Shown piece after piece: positions 6,303 through 11,743 of a DNA stretch of 11,743 bases. The notes beneath the pieces are model-generated. The model ran no database searches. It saw only the letters and a program-made list of their open reading frames with translations, and was not told the origin of the DNA. The stretch comes from Chloroflexota bacterium (GTDB lineage: Bacteria > Chloroflexota > Dehalococcoidia > Lucifugimonadales > JAPUKM01), in the NCBI GenBank assembly GCA_027295645.1, contig JAPUKM010000086.1, positions 1-11,743 on the forward strand, given 5' to 3'. Position 1 is the first letter of the stretch. Each line of letters starts with the position of its first letter. Position numbers and translations under genes: made by a program.

Positions 6303-8051
6303 CTACGGGCGCTCAATCCTTACGTCCAAGACCGCTGTCCTTCCACCCTTCACCTCCTGAAGGGCGCGCTCAAGGGCGGGTATGACCTGGTCAGGGTGGT
6401 CAACGGTCTCCCCGTACGCCCGGCATGCCTGAGCCAAGGTGGCGAAGTCCACTGATGGGCTCAATTCCATTCCCACCCAGTTGTTGGTCCTGGCGGCATA
6501 GCTGTCCGGGAATTCCTCTTCCAGAGAGCGCTTGGTGGCGTAGTGGAGCTGATTGTTGTAGATGATGGCAAGGAACGGTGCATCGTGAGCATCCGCTGCC
6601 CAGAGCGTGGAGGTAGGACAGCCGTAGATGAATGCTCCGTCACCCAGGACTGCCGCCACCATTCTATTGGGCGCTGCCAGTTTTGCTCCGAGCGCACCCC
6701 CGAGGCCCCAGCCCAGGCTGGCCCCGCCACTCTTGTACAGTGTGCCGGGTTGGCTTCTCTGGACATAGGCGGCGACGGTTGGTGAATTGGTGACACACTC
6801 GTCTATAACAACGGTATCCTGATCTATGACCTGGTTAATGCAGTAGCTCAGCCACTCAGGGGTGATGACAGCACGCTTGGCGTGGCTCTGAGCCGCTTGC
6901 TCCGCGTCTTGACGCCGCTGCTCATGCCGCTCTCTGATGGTCTGGTACCGCTCGTCGATTCGTGCTTGATCTGCTGCGCTTATGGCTCCCCTGGCCGCAT
7001 CAACGAGGGACGGAAGGGCTTTCGCTGAGTCGGCGTGGACGGCGACATCTGTCGGGAAGACCCAGAGCGGGATACTCTGCTTGATGGGGTCTATGTCTAT
7101 ATGAAAGATCTGCGCGTCCGGCCCTGGCTTCACATGAGCCGGTATATACGGTACATCCTGATCCACGACCAGTATGACGTCGGCATTGCCAAGGTAGATG
7201 TTTGGAGTAACTCCCGCGTACAGGGGGTGTGTGCTTGGGAAGTTCATGTAGAGCGACTCCGATACCACCGGGGCGCCGACGGTCTCGGCGAGGTCGACCA
7301 GCGCTGTTACGGTTGAATGATTCCTTCCCGAGTAGCCGGTGATGATCAAAGGGTTCTCCGCCTTCACCAGCGCCTCCGCTATCCGCTTGATAGCGCCGGA
7401 GTCGGCCTGGGGAGTAGTGACGGGACCGTGTCGGCCAGCGGCCGGGATGCTCATCTCCGTCATCTCCATCATCAGCACCTCCCTGGGTAGCGCCAGGTAG
7501 ACGGGGCCGGCAGGCTCTGAGGAGGCTACTTGGAACGCCCGCTGCATCACGTGCTGGATGTTCTCGGTGCGCCGAAGCTCGTAGTCCCACTTGGTGAAGT
7601 TCCGAAGCACCCCCGCCTGGTCAAGCTGCTCCTGGATCCAGTGGATGGTCCGCGTGCGGGTGCCCGGCAGCTCTCCCTCGAACGTCATGGGTGCCCGGCC
7701 AGCGCATAGCACTATGCCGATCCGTCCCCTCTGAGCGTTGTGCAGACCGCCACCCAGCTGAAGAGTGCCGGCATCCACGTGCACCAATACCACCTGGGGT
7801 CTCCTGGTCACCATGAAGTAACCATGAGCCGCAGAGATGGCGGTGGCTTCGTCAGGGCATAGGATGACGCTAGGTGCTCGCCGTCCCGTGTCCAGGAATT
7901 TGGCTATGGCCTCCTGGATGGGGAAGGTGTCTGTCCCGGAATTGATAAAAAGATACTCGACCTGGTTGGCATTGAGCATCTCCACAAAGGCCTCGGCACC
8001 ATAGTCCACCCTGACCTTGGCTTCAACAGCTTCAGAGCTTTTAATAGCCAT
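6303..8051 (-). CDS. Second ThDP-dependent enzyme, acetolactate synthase-like
   Basis: A 582-residue, probably cytosolic ThDP enzyme, distantly similar to the one at 241-2022. The PYR domain (about 15-190) carries CPDEATAISAAHGYF, in which Glu68 is the probable cofactor-activating residue and the preceding His of the family is Asp. The central domain spans about 215-350. The PP domain (about 395-580) has GGASLGWGLGGALGAKLA, the intact LGDGAF (469-474) and YNN (498-500), a good ThDP/Mg site. Both paralogues share NFP(S)xH near 263-275, and an F(x)KWD near 144-156, which places them in one subfamily rather than among housekeeping acetolactate synthases. The ATG at 8051 has TAGGGGGGAT a few bases upstream and an extended -10 promoter 50 bp away (8103-8130). 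It is divergent from the acetamidase gene. The substrate could be a 2-oxo acid, an acyl-CoA or a 2-hydroxyacyl-CoA. It is not likely to be the biosynthetic IlvB, since no ilvN or ilvC lies nearby. Confidence 0.87.
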   Translation of the reverse strand: MAIKSSEAVEAKVRVDYGAEAFVEMLNANQVEYLFINSGTDTFPIQEAIAKFLDTGRRAPSVILCPDEATAISAAHGYFMVTRRPQVVLVHVDAGTLQLGGGLHNAQRGRIGIVLCAGRAPMTFEGELPGTRTRTIHWIQEQLDQAGVLRNFTKWDYELRRTENIQHVMQRAFQVASSEPAGPVYLALPREVLMMEMTEMSIPAAGRHGPVTTPQADSGAIKRIAEALVKAENPLIITGYSGRNHSTVTALVDLAETVGAPVVSESLYMNFPSTHPLYAGVTPNIYLGNADVILVVDQDVPYIPAHVKPGPDAQIFHIDIDPIKQSIPLWVFPTDVAVHADSAKALPSLVDAARGAISAADQARIDERYQTIRERHEQRRQDAEQAAQSHAKRAVITPEWLSYCINQVIDQDTVVIDECVTNSPTVAAYVQRSQPGTLYKSGGASLGWGLGGALGAKLAAPNRMVAAVLGDGAFIYGCPTSTLWAADAHDAPFLAIIYNNQLHYATKRSLEEEFPDSYAARTNNWVGMELSPSVDFATLAQACRAYGETVDHPDQVIPALERALQEVKGGRTAVLDVRIERP

Positions 8052-8102
8052 CGATCCCCCCTATCAGCATAGGTGTGTGAGCCCGAATCTGCTTGCCAGG
8101 CG

Positions 8103-8130
8103 ATTGTAGCACAGGCCGCCGGGTCTCCAA
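8103..8130 (-). promoter_or_regulatory. Sigma70-type extended -10 promoter for the minus-strand ThDP gene
   Basis: Read on the minus strand, TTGGAG (8130-8125) is followed after 16 bp by TACAAT (8108-8103), and TGC just upstream makes an extended -10 (TGCTACAAT, 8111-8103). Transcription would begin near 8096, giving a leader of about 45 nt before the ATG at 8051. It lies in the 171-bp gap shared with the divergent acetamidase gene. By-eye call, but the match is good in both boxes. Confidence 0.5.
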
Positions 8131-8222
8131 GCTGTACGAGCACCTGATAGACTGTCCAATGCGTCCGTCAACAAGGGGAGCCATGTGCGGAAAACCACTC
8201 ATGCTATAGGAAAGGTCGTCAA

Positions 8223-9329
8223 GTGAAGGGTATAGAGATTGACCGCAGCAAACGGCTCAGAGAGGAGCCGGGAAAGGGCCACAACCGTTGGCATCCGGAT
8301 ATTCCACCAGCTCTGGAGGTGGAGCCTGGCGAGGAGGTCCTACTGGAGACCCGCGATGCGCTGGACGGCCAGATACTGCCCGGTGTGACTACGGCAGAGC
8401 TGGAGGGCATGGACACCAAGGTGGTCCACCCACTGACCGGGCCGGTCTATGTCAAGGGTGCCGATCCAGGCGACCTGCTCGAAATCGAGTATCTGAAGAT
8501 CACCTCAGAGCCTCACGGGTTCACGCTCTTCAGGCCGGGGAGTGGCTTGCTTGGTGACCTGTTTACTGAGCCATATCTCGCCCACTGGGAGATCGAGAAC
8601 GGCTGGGCCCGCTCTCCGCAGTTACCCGGGGTTCGGATCCCCGACGGTTCATTCATGGGGACCGCCGGGCTTGCCCCCTCGCATCAGCAGATAGAGGAGT
8701 GGACTCGCCGGGAGGCCGCACTAAAAGAGCGTGGAGGCGTTGTCTCCCTGGCCGATCCGGAGGATGCGGTGCCAGCGGTAGAACCCGTCGCGAGCAGGGG
8801 GCTGCGAACGGTGCCGCCGCGCGAGAATTGCGGCAATGCAGACGTTAAGCAGTTGACAAGGGGCTCCAGGCTCTTCGTGCCCGTAGGTGTCCCCGGAGCG
8901 CTCTACTCCGTGGGTGATGGTCACTTCGCTCAGGGAGACTCCGAGTGTTGTCTCACAGCCATCGAGGTGGGTTCAACGGTGGTGGTCCGATTCCAACTGC
9001 ATCAAGGTATGGCGGCTCGACAGGACATCCGCTTCCCTCGCTTCGCCCACGAGGACTACTTCAACGCTCCGCAGTGGGCTGTGCCGAAACGGTTCACAGC
9101 TACCATGGGGATGCCCATACGGGAGGATGGCACGAACGAGGGAGGGAACCTGACCCTGGCAGCGCGCAATGCGCTCCTGGCCATGCTTGACCTCCTGCAG
9201 GAGCGGGGCTGGACGGCCGAGCAGGCGTACGTTCTCTGCAGCGTGGCCGTGGACCTGAAGATCAGCAACATCGTCAACCTGCCCAACGTCACGGTCTCGG
9301 CCTTCCTACCGGAGGATATCTTTCAGTAG
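8223..9329 (+). CDS. Acetamidase/formamidase family protein
   Basis: A 368-residue member of the FmdA/AmdA family, which hydrolyses short amides such as formamide or acetamide to the acid and ammonia in the cytosol. The signature is clear: PRENCGNADVKQL (199-211, the GNxD motif), then GSRLFVPVGVPGALYSVGD (214-232) and GHFAQGDSE (233-241). Most members have GDGE; here the second Gly is Ser239. The N-terminus has the beta-rich start typical of the family (PALEVEPGEEVLLETRDA, 29-46), and the C-terminal part ends VNLPNVTVSAFLP. Translation is taken to begin at the GTG at 8223 because AGGAAAGG (8208-8215) lies 7 nt upstream. The gene is divergent from a ThDP enzyme gene and has no transporter or urease-like partner nearby. 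Many family members annotated as acetamidase have unknown substrates, so the true amide or cyclic substrate is open. It is slightly shorter than the characterised amidases of about 400 residues. Confidence 0.9.
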   Translation: MKGIEIDRSKRLREEPGKGHNRWHPDIPPALEVEPGEEVLLETRDALDGQILPGVTTAELEGMDTKVVHPLTGPVYVKGADPGDLLEIEYLKITSEPHGFTLFRPGSGLLGDLFTEPYLAHWEIENGWARSPQLPGVRIPDGSFMGTAGLAPSHQQIEEWTRREAALKERGGVVSLADPEDAVPAVEPVASRGLRTVPPRENCGNADVKQLTRGSRLFVPVGVPGALYSVGDGHFAQGDSECCLTAIEVGSTVVVRFQLHQGMAARQDIRFPRFAHEDYFNAPQWAVPKRFTATMGMPIREDGTNEGGNLTLAARNALLAMLDLLQERGWTAEQAYVLCSVAVDLKISNIVNLPNVTVSAFLPEDIFQ

Positions 9330-9358
9330 CTCAACCTCGGTCCCTCAATCGGAGTGCG

Positions 9359-9393
9359 GCGCCAATTATCCTAACGCCGATGACAGTTGGCGC
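9359..9393. repeat. Inverted repeat GCGCCAA/TTGGCGC downstream of the amidase gene
   Basis: GCGCCAA (9359-9365) and TTGGCGC (9387-9393) form a perfect 7-bp inverted repeat around 21 bp, with one G-T pair possible at the outer edge. It begins 30 bp after the acetamidase stop and lies about 55 bp upstream of the promoter at 9449-9477. No T-run follows, so it is not a standard intrinsic terminator. It could be a Rho-independent-like stem, a dyad for a regulator, or chance. Confidence 0.35.
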
Positions 9394-9448
9394 TTCTGTC
9401 TGGCAGCGACGTGGACGGGAAAACACTGTTTAAACGTTGAGAAACCAA

Positions 9449-9477
9449 TTGACGGGGCCGCTTCCGGAGCGTAATAT
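9449..9477 (+). promoter_or_regulatory. Sigma70-type promoter for the SWIM protein gene
   Basis: TTGACG (9449-9454) and TAATAT (9472-9477) are separated by exactly 17 bp. The -35 box matches consensus at five of six bases and the -10 at four of six. Transcription would start near 9484, 52 nt before the ATG at 9536. A start upstream of the promoter, such as 9437, is therefore unlikely. Confidence 0.6.
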
Positions 9478-9522
9478 CGGGGGTGAGGGTACCTTTCATC
9501 CAACCGGAGCCATCGGCCATTC

Positions 9523-9532
9523 AGAGGGAGGG
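9523..9532 (+). promoter_or_regulatory. Ribosome binding site that decides the start at 9536
   Basis: AGAGGGAGGG ends 3 nt before the ATG at 9536, and its GGAGG core (9527-9531) lies 4 nt away. It is the best Shine-Dalgarno match in this region and, with the promoter at 9449-9477, fixes the start well downstream of the first codon of the open frame. Confidence 0.55.
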
Positions 9533-9535
9533 CTT

Positions 9536-9790
9536 ATGTATTCTGGCCTTATCGGGAAGGTGCAAAAAGCCAGGCAGTATTCTCACGAGCGGGAGCGCGT
9601 CGACATCTCCGACTTCGCCGCCTCATTCCAGGGCGAACACGGCAATCATCAGGTAATCTTTCATCAGAGCGCTTGGCGCTGCTCCTGCGACTTCTTCAGC
9701 GGGCATCTCACATGCAGCCATACCATGGCCATGGAGCGGATGCTTCAGGGAATGCTCCCCGAGCAGGACCCTGCAGAAGCGGTCCGATAA
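9536..9790 (+). CDS. Small SWIM-type zinc-finger protein
   Basis: An 84-residue protein. Its C-terminal half holds a SWIM-like zinc motif CxCx8CxH: Cys49, Cys51, Cys60 and His62 in WRCSCDFFSGHLTCSHTMA, followed by the helix MERMLQGML. The first half (YSGLIGKVQKARQYSHERER) is basic, and a short beta-rich stretch (VDISDFAASFQGEHGNHQVIF) leads into the finger. SWIM fingers bind DNA or proteins, and in larger proteins they accompany helicases or transposases. Here the finger stands nearly alone, so the role is unknown; a regulator or nucleic-acid-binding accessory protein is plausible. The frame is open back to about 9437, but the promoter at 9449-9477 and the ribosome site at 9523-9532 support 9536. 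It is convergent with fabF, with 14 bp between stop codons. No membrane segment or signal peptide is seen. Confidence 0.75.
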   Translation: MYSGLIGKVQKARQYSHERERVDISDFAASFQGEHGNHQVIFHQSAWRCSCDFFSGHLTCSHTMAMERMLQGMLPEQDPAEAVR

Positions 9791-9804
9791 CACCGCTGGG
9801 GCCG

Positions 9805-11061
9805 CTACGTTTCGTGGCGCTGGAACACCACGCAGACGTTCTGTCCCCCGAAACCGAAGCCGTTTGATATGGCCACCCGGACCGGCTGCTGCCGTGCCTG
9901 GTTGGGGATGTAGTCCAGGTCGCAGTCGGGGTCCGGATACTCGTAGTTGATCGTGGGGTGGACGGTGCTCTCCACGATGCTCTTCACGCAGGCCACGGCC
10001 TCCATCCCTCCCGCGCCGCCCAGGGCGTGGCCGATCATCGACTTGGTGGAGCTTATCGCCACCCGGTAGGCGTGATCGCCGAAGACCCGCTTGATCGCAA
10101 GGGTTTCCGAGAGGTCGTTCAGGGGCGTCGACGTGCCGTGGGCGTTGATGTAGTCCACCTCGTCGGGGCTCAAGCCGGCGTCCTCCAGGGCCCACTGCAT
10201 GGCCAGCGCGGCCCCGGAGCCATCGTCGTCCGGCTGGACAGGATGGAAAGCGTCGGCGGAAGCGCCGAAGCCGGACACCTCGGCCAGGACCGTCGCCCCC
10301 CTTCCGTGGGCGTGCTCCAGGCTCTCCAGGACCAGAATGCCCGCGCCCTCCGCGGGAACGAAGCCGTCCCGTTTGGCATCGAAAGGTCGGCTGGCCCGCT
10401 CCGGGTCCTCGTTCCTGGTGCTCAGCGCCCTCATCACGGCGAACCCACCCAGCCCCATCTGACTGATCCCCGCCTCCGTGCCGCCGGTGAGCATCATATC
10501 CGCGGAGCCGCGACGGATCACCTCCGCCGCCTCTCCTATAGACTGTGTGGAGGCGGCGCAGGCGGTGGTGATCGTTGAGTTGTAGCCCCTGGCCCCCAGG
10601 ATGCGGCTGATGGCCGCCGCCGCCATGTTCGGCAGGATCATGGGGAAGAAGAAGGGAGACATCCGCATGCCGCCCCGCGCCACCAGTGTTCGCATCGCCG
10701 CATCGATCTCGGGGAAGCCGCCGTTGCCGTTGCCCAGCAGCACCCCTACCCGGTCTCTATCCACCCGCTCCATGTTCAGCCCGGCATCTTCCACGGCCAT
10801 GAGTGAGGCGGCCACGGCCAGCTGAGTGAACCGGGCCATGCGCCGGGCCTCCTTGCCGGGGATGAACTGCTGGGGATCAAACCCCTTCAGCTCTCCGGCT
10901 ATGCGCGCCGGATAGTCGGTGGGGTCGCACAGGGTCATGGGTCCGATCCCGGAGCGGCCATCCACCAGCCCCTTCCAGAACTCGTCAACGGAGAGCCCCA
11001 GGGGCGTCACCGCTCCCATACCGGTCACCACCACGCGTCGTCGTTGATTACCCTTTGCCAT
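9805..11061 (-). CDS. fabF: Beta-ketoacyl-ACP synthase II (FabF)
   Basis: A 418-residue elongating condensing enzyme of type II fatty-acid synthesis that adds malonyl-ACP units to acyl-ACP in the cytosol. The Cys-His-His triad is complete: Cys168 in TTACAASTQS, His308 in NAHGTSTPLND and His345 in KSMIGHALGGAGG, with Lys340 beside it. The GFGFGGQN gate loop is at 401-408, and the N-terminal RRVVVTGMGAVTPLG (8-22) is standard. Length is normal for FabF (about 410-415). AGAGGT (11067-11072) precedes the ATG by 5 nt and overlaps the folC stop, so it is probably co-transcribed and coupled with folC. No acyl carrier protein gene or other fab gene lies in the window. This gene reads as core metabolism, unlike the catabolic genes to the left. 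FabF and FabB are hard to tell apart by eye, but the sequence fits FabF better. Confidence 0.93.
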   Translation of the reverse strand: MAKGNQRRRVVVTGMGAVTPLGLSVDEFWKGLVDGRSGIGPMTLCDPTDYPARIAGELKGFDPQQFIPGKEARRMARFTQLAVAASLMAVEDAGLNMERVDRDRVGVLLGNGNGGFPEIDAAMRTLVARGGMRMSPFFFPMILPNMAAAAISRILGARGYNSTITTACAASTQSIGEAAEVIRRGSADMMLTGGTEAGISQMGLGGFAVMRALSTRNEDPERASRPFDAKRDGFVPAEGAGILVLESLEHAHGRGATVLAEVSGFGASADAFHPVQPDDDGSGAALAMQWALEDAGLSPDEVDYINAHGTSTPLNDLSETLAIKRVFGDHAYRVAISSTKSMIGHALGGAGGMEAVACVKSIVESTVHPTINYEYPDPDCDLDYIPNQARQQPVRVAISNGFGFGGQNVCVVFQRHET

Positions 11062-11070
11062 ATCGTACCT

Positions 11071-11743
11071 CTACCCGCGCCGCTTCGAAGAGTGTACCTC
11101 ACCGGGCAACAGGCTCGGGTACGTCTCCGGCGGTATCCCCAGGACGGCCTCCCGCGCCTCCGCGACCACGAAGAGGGAGCCGGTGACCAGGACCAGGTCA
11201 TCTTCACCTGCCAGACCCAGGGCGTGCTCCAGCGCATCGCCTGTAGTATCCACCTCATGGGTCTCCACATCCACCCCGCGGAACGCCGCCGCCACGGTGG
11301 CCGGAGAGGCGGAGCGGGGGTGTCGGGACCGGGTGGCGACGGCTATGGAGAGGCCACGGCCCAGCTCTTCAGCGATCCCTTTGAGGCCCTTGTCCGCCAG
11401 GACGCCGACGACGCCGATGACCCGCCGGAACTGGAAGCACTCCCTCAGCGCCTCCATGAGCCTGCTGGCCGAGTAGGGGTTGTGCGCCCCATCCGCCACC
11501 AGCAGCGGCGCGCGGCCCAGCACCTCCATACGGCCGGGCCATTTCACGGACCGGAACCCCCTGTCCAGGGCATCGCGGGAGACGCTAAGCCCGCGCTGCG
11601 CCATCACCTGAAGGGCCGCCAGGGCGGTTGCGGCGTTCTCCAGCTGGAACCCGCCCAGAAGAGGGGTCCACAGGTCAAACTCACCCCAGGAGGTGGAGAG
11701 CCGGAACGACTGCCCGTCGAGGTCCGACCCCTGCCTGGTCCAG
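11071..11743 (-). CDS. folC: Folylpolyglutamate synthase / dihydrofolate synthase, C-terminal part
   Basis: The frame is open from the right edge of the window (first full codon at 11742) to a TAG at 11073-11071, giving 223 residues; the N-terminal half lies outside. It belongs to the Mur-ligase-type FolC family, which adds glutamate to folates or dihydropteroate using ATP. Features include the end of the central domain with GGFQLENAATALAAL and then the C-terminal domain with SVKWPGRMEVLG and VADGAHNPYSASRLMEAL, in which DGAHNP is the family signature. VIGVVGVLADKGLKGIAEEL and DDLVLVTGSLFVVAEAREAV near the end are also typical. The gene precedes fabF by 9 bp on the same strand. The start and the P-loop cannot be seen, so a complete gene is assumed but not shown. 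Confidence 0.9.
   Translation of the reverse strand, partial: WTRQGSDLDGQSFRLSTSWGEFDLWTPLLGGFQLENAATALAALQVMAQRGLSVSRDALDRGFRSVKWPGRMEVLGRAPLLVADGAHNPYSASRLMEALRECFQFRRVIGVVGVLADKGLKGIAEELGRGLSIAVATRSRHPRSASPATVAAAFRGVDVETHEVDTTGDALEHALGLAGEDDLVLVTGSLFVVAEAREAVLGIPPETYPSLLPGEVHSSKRRG

Noticed and set aside
8202..8210. TGCTATAGG as an extended -10 for the amidase gene
   Set aside because: No -35 box, it overlaps the Shine-Dalgarno site, and it would leave almost no leader. Kept only as a question in the findings.
9428..9438. GTTTAAAC and AACGTT short palindromes
   Set aside because: Short self-complementary words like these are common by chance, and nothing nearby repeats them.
9958..10578. 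206-codon plus-strand open frame inside fabF
   Set aside because: Antisense to an intact fabF with all catalytic residues; no ribosome site or domain was seen.

Overview
The window is bacterial, GC-rich and densely coding, with no rRNA, tRNA, CRISPR array, insertion sequence or phage gene that I could recognise. It carries a set of accessory-looking catabolic genes (two ThDP enzymes, a fused CaiB-type CoA-transferase, a thiolase-like protein with a DUF35 partner, an acetamidase), a small SWIM zinc-finger protein, and a housekeeping folC-fabF pair. This mix resembles environmental Chloroflexota (Dehalococcoidia or SAR202-type), where such enzyme families are expanded. That placement is a guess from gene content, not a phylogenetic result.

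Layout: (1) bases 1-172, the possible C-terminal end of an unrecognised upstream gene on +. (2) 241-2022 +, a ThDP-dependent enzyme of the acetolactate synthase / benzoylformate decarboxylase / oxalyl-CoA decarboxylase type. (3) 2180-6300 +, a tight three-gene operon: a two-domain CaiB/BaiF family III CoA-transferase, a thiolase-like protein without the nucleophilic Cys, and its DUF35 zinc-ribbon/OB partner. (4) 6303-8051 -, a second, divergent ThDP enzyme whose stop lies 2 bp from the end of the operon. (5) 8223-9329 +, an acetamidase/formamidase divergently transcribed from (4). (6) 9536-9790 +, an 84-residue SWIM-type protein with its own well-formed promoter. (7) 9805-11743 -, the fabF gene preceded by the 3' part of folC, 9 bp apart.

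How the genes may work together (inference): a family III CoA-transferase can load a carboxylic acid onto CoA, a Cys-less thiolase/DUF35 pair can act as a retro-aldolase (as Ltp2/ChsH2 does in steroid side-chain breakdown), and a ThDP enzyme can cleave or decarboxylate a 2-oxo or 2-hydroxyacyl product. Together with an amidase this could be a catabolic route for an unidentified organic acid or amide. The substrate cannot be read from the sequence.

The most unusual point is the CoA-transferase fusion. Its two halves look degenerate in complementary ways: half 1 keeps the basic NRGKKS loop but has Ser where the catalytic Asp should be, while half 2 keeps the Asp but has lost the loop. This suggests one composite active site.
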